From assembly GCA_014236755.1 (NCBI GenBank), contig JACCKY010000003.1, positions 1-64,000 on the forward strand: a DNA stretch of 64,000 bases, in the 5' to 3' direction. Under the pieces are notes generated by a model. That model was not told where the DNA came from. It did not search any database and saw only the letters and a list, made by a program, of their open reading frames with translations. The position numbers and the translations under genes are program-made. This DNA is from Candidatus Petromonas tenebris (GTDB lineage Bacteria > Bacillota > Clostridia > Peptostreptococcales > Caminicellaceae). Positions 26,988 to 37,446 of this stretch are shown here, one piece after another; position 1 is the first letter of the stretch; the number at the start of each line of letters is the position of its first letter.

Positions 26988-28526
26988 TTATGAAACATTT
27001 TTTTCTTTCTCTTGTGAATATATTTCATAAAGCATTTTGTTGACTGCGTTTACATAAGCCTTTATGCTGGCCTCAATTACATCTGTACTAATTCCTCTAC
27101 CAGTATATATTCGCTTATCTTTTCTGATCTTAACGATAGCTTCTCCCTGGGCATCCTTTCCTTCTGTAACGGAATGCAGATAGTAGTCTTCCAAAATCAA
27201 TTCCATATCTACTATTTTTTCAATGGCTTTAAAAGCTGCATCTACTGGTCCGTCTCCCGTTGATACGTCTTCTATTTCCACATCGTTATACTTAAGCATT
27301 ACAGAAGCAGTTGCAGTAATTGAGTTTCCGCTGTTTATTATAAATCTCTTCAGTTTATAAACCTTTGGAATCTTAGTAGAATCCTTTGTTATAATAGCTT
27401 CAATATCTCTGTTGTAAATCACTTTCTTTTTATCTGCAAGATCCTTAAATTCTTTAAAGGCTACATCTAACTCTTCCTTTGATAGGGTGTACCCTAGCAT
27501 CTTAAGTCTTTCTTCAAAAGCATGCCGTCCTGAATGTTTTCCAAGGACCATTGTATTATTAGAAAGCCCGATAGATTCAGGTGTCATGATTTCATACGTG
27601 CTTCTTTCATTGAGTACACCGTGCTGGTGAATTCCTGATTCATGGGCAAAGGCATTGGCCCCTACAATCGCCTTGTTAGGCTGTACATGAATGCCTGTTA
27701 TTGTGCTTAAAAGCTTACTGGAACGCATAATCTGGGTGGTATCAATATTGCAGTCGAGGTCAAAAAAATCTCTTCTAGTGTTAAGAGCCATTACTATTTC
27801 TTCTAGTGCTGCATTTCCAGCCCTTTCCCCTATTCCGTTTATGGTACATTCCAGTTGAGTGGCTCCTGCCTTGGCGGCAGCTATGGTATTGGCAACTGCC
27901 ATTCCCAGATCATTATGACAGTGAACGGATATCTCAGCTTTATGAATATTTGATACCTTTTCCTTGATAGTTTTTATAAGGCTATAAAATTCATCGGGTG
28001 TTGTATAGCCCACGGTATCGGGGATATTGATTACCGTTGCTCCTGCTTCAATGACTTTTTCGAAAATTCTAGCTAAAAATTCTGGATTACTCCTTGTAGC
28101 ATCCTCTGCAGAAAATTCTATGTCTTCACAGTACTTTTTTGCATATTTAACCATATTTATTGCATTTTCAAGAACCTCTTCTGGTCTCATCTTCAATTTG
28201 TACTTCATATGAATATCTGATGTAGCTATAAAAGTGTGTATTCTTGGTTTTTCAGCATACTTGACAGCTTCCCATGCACAGTCTATATCCTTTGGTAATG
28301 CCCTTGCCAAACTGGCAACAGTACAATTTTTTACGTTTTTTGCAATTTCTTTTACGGATATAAAATCTCCCTGGGATGCTATGGCAAAGCCAGCTTCAAT
28401 TACATCTACTTTCAAAAGCTCCAATTGTTTTGCCATTTGGATTTTTTCTTGAAGATTCATGCTGCATCCTGGAGACTGCTCTCCATCTCTTAGGGTTGTA
28501 TCGAATATTTTTATTTGCTCACCCAT
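26988..28526 (-). CDS. leuA: 2-isopropylmalate synthase
   Basis: This protein of about 512 residues is the first committed enzyme of leucine synthesis, condensing acetyl-CoA with 2-oxoisovalerate. The HMGL-type barrel starts IKIFDTTLRDGEQSPG and has the metal ligands in ISVHCHNDLGMAVANT. ERAGNAALEEIVMAL and HESGIHQHGVLNE complete the active site. The C-terminal 120 residues are the leucine-binding regulatory domain (STGDGPVDAAFKAIEKI). I use the ATG at 28526, seven bases after GGGGAGG; the frame is open 14 codons further up. A T-box leader controls it. Confidence 0.97.
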   Translation of the reverse strand: MGEQIKIFDTTLRDGEQSPGCSMNLQEKIQMAKQLELLKVDVIEAGFAIASQGDFISVKEIAKNVKNCTVASLARALPKDIDCAWEAVKYAEKPRIHTFIATSDIHMKYKLKMRPEEVLENAINMVKYAKKYCEDIEFSAEDATRSNPEFLARIFEKVIEAGATVINIPDTVGYTTPDEFYSLIKTIKEKVSNIHKAEISVHCHNDLGMAVANTIAAAKAGATQLECTINGIGERAGNAALEEIVMALNTRRDFFDLDCNIDTTQIMRSSKLLSTITGIHVQPNKAIVGANAFAHESGIHQHGVLNERSTYEIMTPESIGLSNNTMVLGKHSGRHAFEERLKMLGYTLSKEELDVAFKEFKDLADKKKVIYNRDIEAIITKDSTKIPKVYKLKRFIINSGNSITATASVMLKYNDVEIEDVSTGDGPVDAAFKAIEKIVDMELILEDYYLHSVTEGKDAQGEAIVKIRKDKRIYTGRGISTDVIEASIKAYVNAVNKMLYEIYSQEKEKNVS

Positions 28527-28570
28527 AGTAAAACCTCCCCTTTTTATTCTAGCTTTTTTGTAAAACAAAA

Positions 28571-28848
28571 ACCTCGTCCTTGAATCAATCTTTATTCAAG
28601 GACGAGGTATACTTTCCCCGCGGTACCACCTTTTTTGTTTCTACGTAACCGCAGAAACCTCTTTTTCAGGTTCAATCAAACCCTGGCCTGTTAACGGAGC
28701 CTTCCGTTTTCTCCTACTTTATTTTCAGAGAAACCGCTTAGGAGCGAGTAGCATCTTTCTACAGTATCGGCTCACAGCAACCGCCGACTCTCTGAAACTG
28801 CTTATGAAAAATGCGCTCTCCTTCATAGCATTTGTATTTTTATTAAGT
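28571..28848 (-). promoter_or_regulatory. T-box leader of the leu operon (probable leucine tRNA sensor)
   Basis: The minus strand shows the T-box core GGTGGTACCGCGGGG (28630-28616), preceded by stem I elements and followed by a perfect 15-bp terminator stem (28594-28608 with 28571-28585) and a T run. The possible specifier is CTC (Leu) in GCTACTCGCTCC late in stem I, consistent with leuA downstream; that assignment is from position only. Uncharged tRNA should pair with the T-box and prevent termination. A TATAAT at 28862-28857 places the RNA start near 28850. The rest of the gap up to metA (28870-29048) is AT-rich with nothing recognisable. Confidence 0.93.
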
Positions 28849-29048
28849 TTTTTAACATTATACTCCATATCTTATGAATGTTTACATGTATTAATAAATT
28901 TATATGTCTATTCCAATATCTTGAGTGCTATTGCTTTTTATAATGTATTGTTATGCATTTTAACAAAATTTAATTTCCATGTCAATGGATATTTTCAAAA
29001 AATATAAAATTATATATATATTAAAAATTTTGTGGATGCTCATACTAT

Positions 29049-29966
29049 TTATGGGTTATTATCCAAAGTGTATGGGGTTTCTTGATATACATAGTAATTA
29101 AGCCAGTTTGAAAACAAAAGATGTGCATGCCCCCTCCATGTGACAACAGGATCATTTGCAGGATCATCGCTTAGAAAATAATTTTTAGGTATTTCGATAT
29201 TTCTTCCCAATGAAACATCCCTTAGATATTCATTCTTTAAAGTAAACTTATCGTATTCGGAATGTCCGCTTACGAATATTTGTCTGCCATCCTTTGAAGC
29301 TACTATATACACTCCAGCCTCCTTTGATTCTGATAAAATCTCAAGTTCAGAAATTTTTTCAATATCTTCTCTACGGACTTCCGTATGTCTGGAATGAGGT
29401 GCATAAAATGTATCATCAAATCCCCTCAAGAGTTTTGATTTTTTATTATTGACACCATGAGAGAAAACTCCAAATACCTTCTTCTTCAGTCCATATTTAG
29501 GAATCCCGTAGTGATGATACAATCCAGCCTGAGCTCCCCAACAGATGTGGAAAGTTGATGTAACATTCTTTACAGTGTAATCCATAATCTCCTTCAATTC
29601 ATCCCAGTAGTCAACTTCTTCAAAGCGGAGATGCTCAACTGGAGCTCCCGTTATAATCATTCCATCGAATTTCCGATGCTTTATCTCATTAAAAGTTTTA
29701 TAAAAGCTTTCTAAGTGCTCTTCCGAAGTATTTTTTGATTCATAGGTTTCAGTACTTAAAAGGGTTATCTCTACCTGGATAGGTATATTTCCAATTAATC
29801 GTAATAGCTGAGTTTCCGTTTCTATTTTAGTAGGCATTAAATTTAATATGGCAATTTGTAGCGGTCTGATATCTTGATGCAAAGCACGGCCTTCATCCAT
29901 AACGAAAATATTTTCTTCAGTTAGAGCTTTAAATGCAGGAAGCTTTTCTGGTATTATTATCGGCAT
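29049..29966 (-). CDS. metA: Homoserine O-acetyltransferase (MetA type)
   Basis: This 305-residue protein has the catalytic Cys in [18 protein letters not shown] near residue 142, the glutamate/histidine region [15 protein letters not shown] and [11 protein letters not shown], and ending [14 protein letters not shown]. In this family a glutamate after GAPV (here [15 protein letters not shown]) marks acetyl-CoA use, whereas glycine or leucine at that site is found with succinyl-CoA. It therefore probably makes O-acetylhomoserine, the substrate of MetY encoded just upstream in the same SAM-I controlled unit (15-base gap). Confidence 0.93.
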   Translation of the reverse strand: MPIIIPEKLPAFKALTEENIFVMDEGRALHQDIRPLQIAILNLMPTKIETETQLLRLIGNIPIQVEITLLSTETYESKNTSEEHLESFYKTFNEIKHRKFDGMIITGAPVEHLRFEEVDYWDELKEIMDYTVKNVTSTFHICWGAQAGLYHHYGIPKYGLKKKVFGVFSHGVNNKKSKLLRGFDDTFYAPHSRHTEVRREDIEKISELEILSESKEAGVYIVASKDGRQIFVSGHSEYDKFTLKNEYLRDVSLGRNIEIPKNYFLSDDPANDPVVTWRGHAHLLFSNWLNYYVYQETPYTLDNNP

Positions 29967-29981
29967 ATCTCTTACTCCCTT

Positions 29982-31464
<1,483 letters not shown>

Positions 31465-31496
31465 TTTTCATTTAATATATAGTTGTTTTAAATTTA

Positions 31497-33866
31497 TCAA
31501 GCCTGAAAAACCCTTCTAGCTATACTCACCGCCTCATTGGCATCCTTACCATAAAAATCTGCACCAATTACCTCGGCATATTCTTTATTAAGAACTGCTC
31601 CTCCCACCATTACAGAGCATGAAATACCATTTTTTCTAAGCTCATCTATAGTAATCTTCATATTGTCAACCGTAGTAGTCATGAGAGCACTTAAACCTAT
31701 CAGTTTTATATTCTCTTCCTTTGACGTTTTTACAATCTTCTCTACTGGTACGTCCCTTCCCAGATCGATAACTTCAAATCCATAATTTTCAAGAAGTATT
31801 TTAACTATGTTCTTGCCTATATCATGTATATCTCCCTTAACCGTTGCGAGAATAATTTTGCCCTTTGATATCCTTTCTTTCCCTTCCTTAAGTAAATGAT
31901 CCTTAATGACGTCAAAGGCCTTTTTTACAGTTTCTGCGCTTCTGAGCATTTGAGGTAAAAAGATCTCTCCCTTTTCATATTTCACGCCCACCGTATCTAG
32001 TGCTGGGATTAGGAATGAATCAACTATTTCCATGGAATCAGTGGACTTCAAGAGATCCTTCGTCATAGAGGCAGCTTCCTCCTTCATTCCCAGCAATACA
32101 ATATCCTTTAAGTCTTTTTGCGATACTGTATCTTTTTCTTTACCTTTATTTTCAATTTTTCCAAAGAAATTTATATACTCCTTGCATTCCTTATCCTGAT
32201 TGGCAAGAACTTTGAAAGCTCTTATCGTATCCATTATTTCCTCAGAAGTAGAGTCAGTAATTGGTGCATCGAGACCATAGGCCAAAGCCATGGCAAGATA
32301 CGTAACGTTTATCAGCCTTCTATTGGGAAGCCCAAAGGATACGTTACTGGCACCGAGTACCGTTTTTACATTATACTTATTTTTTATTAGTGGAATAGCC
32401 TTCAATGTTTCCATTACGGCACTTTGTTCAGTCGATGCCGTAAGTACCAAGCAATCTATCAAGATATTTTCCTCAGGTATTCCATAGGATTTTGCAGTAT
32501 CTATAATTTTTTCCGCTATTTTAAATCTTTTTTCTGCTGTTTTCGGAATTCCTTCTTCATCAAGGGTAAGCCCTATCACACAGGCACCATATTTCTTTGC
32601 AATGGGAAATATCTTCTCCATGCTTGAAGTCTTACCGTTTACAGAGTTTATTATGGGTTTTCCATTATAAAGCCTTACTGCAGCCTCTATTACTTCCGGT
32701 TTTGTGCTATCAATCTGAAGAGGAATATCTACTATACCTTGAAGCTCCTTTATTACATTTATCATAGTTTCCTTTTCATCTATTTCAGGTAGCCCAAAGT
32801 TTATATCAAGTATATCTGAACCAGTCTCCTTTTGGACAATAGCTTCCGATATTACGTAATCCAGGTCATGATTTCTTAGGGCTTCCTTGAGTCTTTTCTT
32901 CCCTGATGGATTTATCCTTTCCCCTATTACTTTTACCTCTTCCCCAATAATAACGGTTCTTGTAGAAGAGCATGCACAGGTGATTTTGCTATAGTTTGGC
33001 CTTAAGGGTTTTAACCCCTCTAAACTTTCCCTTACTTTTCTTATAAATTCCGGATTAGTTCCACAGCAGCCACCGAATACCGTTACACCTTTTTTAGCCA
33101 TAGACTTTATTTCCAAGGCAAATTCCTCCGGCGTTAGATCATAAACAGTTCTACCCTCCCTCATTTGAGGAAGTCCGGCATTAGGTTGTAGGATTACGGG
33201 AACAGATGAATATTTTAAAATGTTATCTATGATGGGCTTCACTTCCCTTGGTCCAAGGGAACAGTTTACTCCCAATGCATCTATTCCCAAGCCTTCAAGA
33301 ACCTGTACCATGGTAATTGGATCGGTTCCAGTCAGGGTCCTTCTATTTTCCCCAAAGGTCATAGTGCAAAAGACGGGAAGACTGCTGTTTTCCTTCGCAG
33401 CCAAAATGGCTGCCCTTGCCTCGTATAGATCAGATATTGTCTCTATTAGGACTAGATCAGCTCCGGCATCTTCCCCTGCCTTGATCTGCTGTCTAAAAAT
33501 ATCATAGGCCTCATCAAAACTAAGGGTTCCCATAGGCTCCATCATCTGCCCCGTAGGGCCTATGTCTAATGCCACAAATTTATTCTCTGCAGCCCTTCTA
33601 GCAATCTTAACCCCTTCCCTTATAATCTCTTCAGGAGAATAGGAAGAATCCTTCAGCTTTATCTTGTTTGCTCCAAAGGTATTTGTAGTTATTATATCGG
33701 CGCCTGCATCAATATATTTTTTATGAATGTTGTATACCTTTTCAGGATAAAATATATTATAGCTTTCTGGAATCTCTCCTGCCTTTAAGCCCTCTTTTTG
33801 GAGCATGGTGCCCATGGCTCCGTCAAAGAGTAGAAATTCTTTTTTAATTAGTTCTCTTAAGCCCAC
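31497..33866 (-). CDS. metH: Cobalamin-dependent methionine synthase without reactivation domain
   Basis: This protein of about 789 residues has the homocysteine/zinc domain (residues 1-290; LFDGAMGTMLQ, VNCSLGP, GGCCGTNPEFI), the methyltetrahydrofolate domain (about 310-570; VIGERINPSGKK, ILDINFG), a cap domain and the B12 domain with VKGDIHDIGKNIVKILL, whose His is the lower cobalt ligand. It lacks the C-terminal SAM-binding reactivation domain of the 1200-residue enzymes; a separate gene directly upstream supplies it. The start is probably the GTG at 33866, six bases after AAAGG; a GTG at 33875 is directly on the ribosome site. It overlaps the upstream gene. Confidence 0.95.
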   Translation of the reverse strand: MGLRELIKKEFLLFDGAMGTMLQKEGLKAGEIPESYNIFYPEKVYNIHKKYIDAGADIITTNTFGANKIKLKDSSYSPEEIIREGVKIARRAAENKFVALDIGPTGQMMEPMGTLSFDEAYDIFRQQIKAGEDAGADLVLIETISDLYEARAAILAAKENSSLPVFCTMTFGENRRTLTGTDPITMVQVLEGLGIDALGVNCSLGPREVKPIIDNILKYSSVPVILQPNAGLPQMREGRTVYDLTPEEFALEIKSMAKKGVTVFGGCCGTNPEFIRKVRESLEGLKPLRPNYSKITCACSSTRTVIIGEEVKVIGERINPSGKKRLKEALRNHDLDYVISEAIVQKETGSDILDINFGLPEIDEKETMINVIKELQGIVDIPLQIDSTKPEVIEAAVRLYNGKPIINSVNGKTSSMEKIFPIAKKYGACVIGLTLDEEGIPKTAEKRFKIAEKIIDTAKSYGIPEENILIDCLVLTASTEQSAVMETLKAIPLIKNKYNVKTVLGASNVSFGLPNRRLINVTYLAMALAYGLDAPITDSTSEEIMDTIRAFKVLANQDKECKEYINFFGKIENKGKEKDTVSQKDLKDIVLLGMKEEAASMTKDLLKSTDSMEIVDSFLIPALDTVGVKYEKGEIFLPQMLRSAETVKKAFDVIKDHLLKEGKERISKGKIILATVKGDIHDIGKNIVKILLENYGFEVIDLGRDVPVEKIVKTSKEENIKLIGLSALMTTTVDNMKITIDELRKNGISCSVMVGGAVLNKEYAEVIGADFYGKDANEAVSIARRVFQA

Positions 33867-34536
33867 ACTGATCACCTTTCTTTACGTACACACAGTTTTT
33901 ATAGCTACTACAGTCCCTGCATCCCATGGATTTAGATGAAACTTCATTTCTACAAAAGCCTATAACAGCTGTTACGGATTTTCTTGGTACAAGCATATAA
34001 TTGTTCGTTACAGTAAGACCAATTTGTCTATGGGCATTTAGAACCTTTATTATTTCAGGCTGAATGTCGATTGAAAAGTCACCATATCCGGGACTATATC
34101 TAAAAGTTATATTAAATCCTTCCTGTGCAGCGATTTTCTTTATGATTTTTTCAGTTTCGTCACATAATGATTCTATAGCAACCGTAGCACATGCATCCAT
34201 AACGATGCTTTTAGTCAGATCGACCTTACTGTAATATCTTATCTTTTTATCAATTCCACTACCTAGTGTTGATGCCATGATAGCGCATTTTTCGGAGCTC
34301 TTAAGATGATTATATATATCTTTACCTCTAAAGATTAATGTGGAGTCTTCTACATAGATTTTGTTGTGAGATTTGCTTATATCAAATATATTAAATACAA
34401 AATTTGCATTTTTATCAGCCTTTATTTCCTCAATACACTCGTTAATTAGATCATTAGTTATTTTATCTACTTCTTCACCACTATATTTTAAGTAGCGTAG
34501 TACCTCACTTTTATTGATATAAAATTTAATCACCAC
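33844..34536 (-). CDS. Stand-alone methionine synthase reactivation-domain protein
   Basis: This 230-residue protein is homologous to the C-terminal activation domain of MetH, which binds SAM and supports reductive methylation of oxidised B12. The RYSPGYGDFSIDIQPEI motif near residue 155 matches the SAM-binding segment. The C-terminus has a cysteine-rich tail (CRDCSSYKNCVY) as in clostridial members. It overlaps metH by about 23-32 bases and follows metF. The first eight codons are part of a 39-base direct duplication whose second copy lies 80 bases upstream. The start is one of two tandem GTG codons (34536 or 34533). Confidence 0.92.
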   Translation of the reverse strand: MVIKFYINKSEVLRYLKYSGEEVDKITNDLINECIEEIKADKNANFVFNIFDISKSHNKIYVEDSTLIFRGKDIYNHLKSSEKCAIMASTLGSGIDKKIRYYSKVDLTKSIVMDACATVAIESLCDETEKIIKKIAAQEGFNITFRYSPGYGDFSIDIQPEIIKVLNAHRQIGLTVTNNYMLVPRKSVTAVIGFCRNEVSSKSMGCRDCSSYKNCVYVKKGDQCGLKRTN

Positions 34537-34625
34537 CTTTTATAGAATCCGTTAACCCTTTCTACAATTTCTTCTGCGATTTCTCTACTTTTATTGATAT
34601 AAAATTTAATCACTACCTTTTATAG
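34507..34625. repeat. Short direct duplication spanning the reactivation-gene start
   Basis: A 39-base segment at 34507-34545 recurs at 34587-34625 with a single mismatch (ACC versus ACT within the start context), an 80-base offset. Both copies carry an AAAAGG ribosome site, a GTG start and the codons for IKFYINKS. The upstream copy gives a 27-codon reading frame (34613-34530) whose TGA overlaps the real GTG start, so it could act as a coupled leader peptide, or be a duplication scar. Its outer edge overlaps the last codon of metF. Confidence 0.8.
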
Positions 34626-35522
34626 GCATGATACTTTTTCGTTAGTTAATACACCTCTTATACTGGAAATACTACTAAGAATCCTTCTAGTCGTTTTCGG
34701 GTTATTCATTGTATATATATGAACTCCATCTACTCCCCAAGATAAAAGATCTATTATTTGTTCTACTGCATAAGCAATCCCTGCCTCTCTTAAAGCCTCA
34801 GGACTGTGTTCGTATTTTTCAATTATTCTACTAAACTTTTTCGGCAGGGTACAACCGGTTAAAGGAAGAATCTTCTCTATCTGCTTTGTATTTAAAACAG
34901 GTAAAATCCCTGCTAAAATAGGTACATTTATGCCAACTTTTTCAGCATTTTCTTTAAATCTATAAAAAATCTCATTGTCAAAAAAGAGCTGAGTTATAAG
35001 GAAATCTGCTCCAGCATCCACCTTTTCCTTTAAATTAATCAAATCCTGACTTAAACTTTCACATTCTGGATGCTTTTCAGGATAACAGGCAGCTCCAATA
35101 GAAAAATCATAGCTACTTTTGACGTGGAAAATTAGATCCCTAGCATATTTATAATGGTTAGGGCCTCCTAAATCTGCACCTTCGTACTGTGGATAGTCGC
35201 CCCTAAGGGCAAGTATGTTTTCAACACCATTTTTTTTAAGCACACTTAAAATATTGTCGATTTCCTCCTTGCTTGAAGTTAAACAGGTAAGGTGGGCTAA
35301 AGCTGATAGATCATACTTATTCTGTATATAAGAAGCTATCTCCACTGTTGTGTCTTTCGTGCTGCCTCCAGCACCATATGTAACACTTATAAAGTCAGGC
35401 CTTAAATCATTTAGCCCATCTATTGTATTGTATATTGTATCCACAGGATAATTCCTCTTAGGTGGAAATATCTCAAAAGAAATCAAAGGTTTCTTTTGAA
35501 CAAACTTATTTTTTATTGACAT
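34620..35522 (-). CDS. metF: Methylenetetrahydrofolate reductase
   Basis: This 300-residue flavin-dependent TIM barrel supplies methyltetrahydrofolate to MetH. It starts with PLISFEIFPPKRNYPVDTIY (active-site Glu), then FISVTYGAGGSTKD, ILALRGDYPQ (folate-binding Asp), AACYPEKHPE and FLITQLFFDNEIF, all canonical. It is the first gene of the metF/reactivator/metH unit, preceded by hairpin repeat B copy 2 and a SAM-I riboswitch. No Fe-S MetV partner is adjacent. Confidence 0.96.
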   Translation of the reverse strand: MSIKNKFVQKKPLISFEIFPPKRNYPVDTIYNTIDGLNDLRPDFISVTYGAGGSTKDTTVEIASYIQNKYDLSALAHLTCLTSSKEEIDNILSVLKKNGVENILALRGDYPQYEGADLGGPNHYKYARDLIFHVKSSYDFSIGAACYPEKHPECESLSQDLINLKEKVDAGADFLITQLFFDNEIFYRFKENAEKVGINVPILAGILPVLNTKQIEKILPLTGCTLPKKFSRIIEKYEHSPEALREAGIAYAVEQIIDLLSWGVDGVHIYTMNNPKTTRRILSSISSIRGVLTNEKVSCL

Positions 35523-35548
35523 TTAATTCTCCCCCTTATTCTATGAGT

Positions 35549-35730
35549 TGCTATAAATAAACAACTTTAAAATTTAATTTGTATTACTCTAGGGATTTTG
35601 AGGTTTCCTTCTGAGTGATTTTGAAGCATTTGTTGCTACTACTATTTTTTTAAATAAGCAACAAATCTTCACATGAACCAGAAGGATTCTCAAAATCCCA
35701 GTAATTAAACCTTTAGCTTTATTATCTACA
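35549..35730. repeat. Hairpin repeat family B, copy 2 (between riboswitch and metF)
   Basis: Best-preserved copy of family B. The outer stem of 11 perfect pairs (35592-35602 with 35689-35699) is followed by a GTT/TT internal loop, an eight-pair stem (35606-35613 with 35679-35686), an internal loop with GA on both strands (35617-35618 and 35675-35676), then GAAG/CTTC and a ten-pair stem (35628-35637 with 35657-35666). AT-rich outer arms extend the pairing. It lies downstream of the SAM-I terminator and ends about 25 bases before the metF ribosome site. Confidence 0.88.
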
Positions 35731-35756
35731 CTTTAATATTTTCTTTTCTATAAACT

Positions 35757-35905
35757 AAAAACTCCCTCGATAGTGAAGGAGTTTTGATAGCACAAATCTC
35801 TCATCTATCGGTAAAATATACCGCTGGACTTAGCACCAATATACATTTTAAGTACTGGTTGCCGGGCTTCATAGGGCCAGGTCCCTCCGCCACTCTTGAT
35901 AAGAG
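35757..35905 (-). promoter_or_regulatory. SAM-I riboswitch with terminator, controls metF operon
   Basis: The minus strand starts CTCTTATCAAGAG (35905-35893), then GAGGGACCTGGCCC, ATGAAGCCCGGCAACC, a TTGGTGCTAAGTCC segment and GATGAGAG. It ends in a terminator stem AAAACTCC...GGAGTTTT with TTTTTAG. The layout is the same as the riboswitch ahead of metY, so both methionine units should fall when SAM is high. Confidence 0.95.
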
Positions 35906-35957
35906 TACATATTCATATTTAGTTGTGAATTTTTATTATTTTTAACTATTAATAAAG

Positions 35958-35986
35958 ATATTACACGAAGTCATAAAATATGTCAA
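35958..35986 (-). promoter_or_regulatory. Sigma-A-type promoter of the metF riboswitch
   Basis: On the minus strand TTGACA (35986-35981) and TAATAT (35963-35958) are separated by 17 bases. It lies about 50 bases ahead of the SAM-I aptamer. Confidence 0.8.
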
Positions 35987-36007
35987 GTAATTTTTAAATT
36001 TTATTAA

Positions 36008-36358
36008 TTACTTTTTATTTTTAATCTTCATTTCCGCAAAGTATTCAGTATCCCTTAATGAAATATAGTGTTTAGTATAATCTACTTCAAAATTTACAAC
36101 AGATGACTGAAGATCTATATTTCTAAGCAAATGAACTGTACATACGTTATTGTTTTGAGAAGTGCAAAACCTCAATATCACATTTCTTACCATGGGAAAT
36201 TGCAGCCTTGAGTTTAAGTAATCTGGTGAATTATTTAAATATAAATTTACTGTTCTATTGCCAATGGGCAAAAACAGATCTATATCTTCTCCTTCTTCCC
36301 TTACAGTTCTTATATCAAAATCGCTGTCAACTATAAAACTGTTCTTTTTATATATCAT
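36008..36358 (-). CDS. Hypothetical protein
   Basis: This 116-residue soluble protein is not one I recognise. It has no signal peptide or membrane segment. The composition and alternation (DIDLFLPIGNRTVNLYLNNS, FEVDYTKHYISL) suggest mostly beta structure. The single cysteine pair is not arranged as a metal site. It has a plausible ATG and AGGTGGTG upstream, and lies alone between the metF promoter and repeat A copy 2. Two cysteines and an LRFCTSQNNN segment are the only distinctive points. Confidence 0.55.
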   Translation of the reverse strand: MIYKKNSFIVDSDFDIRTVREEGEDIDLFLPIGNRTVNLYLNNSPDYLNSRLQFPMVRNVILRFCTSQNNNVCTVHLLRNIDLQSSVVNFEVDYTKHYISLRDTEYFAEMKIKNKK

Positions 36359-36390
36359 ATGTATAACACCACCTATTTAAGTTAATTTAA

Positions 36391-36535
36391 TAGTATAGCT
36401 TTAAATATCCTTCAATGTTTCCTCTGAAGCGACTTTGAAGAGCTGTTTTTACCTCTAAATTTTTTATAAAACAGCTCTTCTACGGAGCCTGAAGAGGATT
36501 ATTGAAGGATATCTATAAGGAACTAGCGGAGTAAG
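36391..36535. repeat. Hairpin repeat family A, copy 2
   Basis: The core is nearly identical to copy 1: outer stem 36405-36416 with 36501-36512, the GTT/TT loop, TCCTCT/AGAGGA, the GA/GA loop, and the 13-bp inner stem ending AGCTGTTTT/AAAACAGCT with a shorter loop. The right flank AACTAGCG is shared with copy 3, while the left flank differs. It occupies most of the gap between the hypothetical gene and the iron-sulfur protein gene. Confidence 0.85.
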
Positions 36536-36540
36536 TTAAG

Positions 36541-37287
36541 TTAGAAACTACTGAAAGCACAGGGTCCAACTGTACATTTTCCACAGACATCGGCAAGACC
36601 TAAATCTGTGAATCTTTTATCAATTTTTAGTAAATGCTCATAACATTTGAACTTATCGAATGACTGGGCTTGTAATGCTCCTGTTGGGCAGTTTTTTACA
36701 CAAGCCAAACATTTTTCCTCTCTAAAATACTTACAGAAGTTAGTCTTTGGTCTTGGAGTGGGAGATATCTCAGCTGAAATGATGATGCTGCCAAATCGTC
36801 CAGCACAACCTGAAGATGTAATTAACATGTGATTTACACCAAATGTCCCAAGTCCAGCTATATAAGCAGCACTTCTATGAGACCAACTTGCTGTTAAGTC
36901 TACTTCATTAAAGTTATGGGTAGCCTTTTCATTGAATGATTTTATTCCATATAGTGATAACTCTTTCATTAGTTCTTTACAAATATATTCTATTAATGCA
37001 TTTGTTTCTATATAGGCAACCGCCCATTCTCTTGATACTTCATCATCTATTCTATTTGATATTACTACATCTTGAGCAAAAGGAATAAAAAAAGATATTA
37101 CTGTTTTTGCTTCCGGTAGCAGCTCTTTTGGATGTGCATGATGCTTTCCTATAATTTCTTTTATTTGTGTGAACAATGAGTCGTGAGCTGAAGCAAAACC
37201 AACTAAAGGTTCTCGATATTTAGTCACAGTATTTGCTTCTTCTACCAACAACTTGATTTTTTTCTCTATTTTTCTAGCCAGATGCAT
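36541..37287 (-). CDS. QueG-like 4Fe-4S protein (epoxyqueuosine reductase family)
   Basis: This 248-residue protein has an N-terminal region as in QueG relatives (KELLPEAKTVISFFIPFAQD; GTFGVNHMLITSSGCAGRFG). Its C-terminal ferredoxin-like domain carries CLACVKNCPTGAL and CGKCTVGPCAFSS, giving cysteines for one or two 4Fe-4S clusters. True QueG reduces epoxyqueuosine in tRNA and is longer (about 310-380 residues). This short paralogue, common in anaerobes, has an unproven substrate. Hairpin repeats of family A flank it on both sides. Confidence 0.8.
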   Translation of the reverse strand: MHLARKIEKKIKLLVEEANTVTKYREPLVGFASAHDSLFTQIKEIIGKHHAHPKELLPEAKTVISFFIPFAQDVVISNRIDDEVSREWAVAYIETNALIEYICKELMKELSLYGIKSFNEKATHNFNEVDLTASWSHRSAAYIAGLGTFGVNHMLITSSGCAGRFGSIIISAEISPTPRPKTNFCKYFREEKCLACVKNCPTGALQAQSFDKFKCYEHLLKIDKRFTDLGLADVCGKCTVGPCAFSSF

Positions 37288-37371
37288 TCTATCCCCCCAA
37301 TAAGTGTAAAATACAACTTTTTGTACATATTCTATCTTCTAACATTCCCTCTAACTCTTTCTTTAATCTTC

Positions 37372-37416
37372 TTACTATAGATATCCAACTCTAAAATTTA
37401 TTATCTCTAATTAAAA
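37372..37416. repeat. Fragment of hairpin repeat family B
   Basis: The sequence from TTACTATAGAT through CAACTCTAA matches the left outer arm of family B copy 1 (starting near 24765). The central stems are absent. It sits immediately left of repeat A copy 3. Confidence 0.5.
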
Positions 37417-37446
37417 TTATACTTCATTTTTTCATAAATTTCTAAT

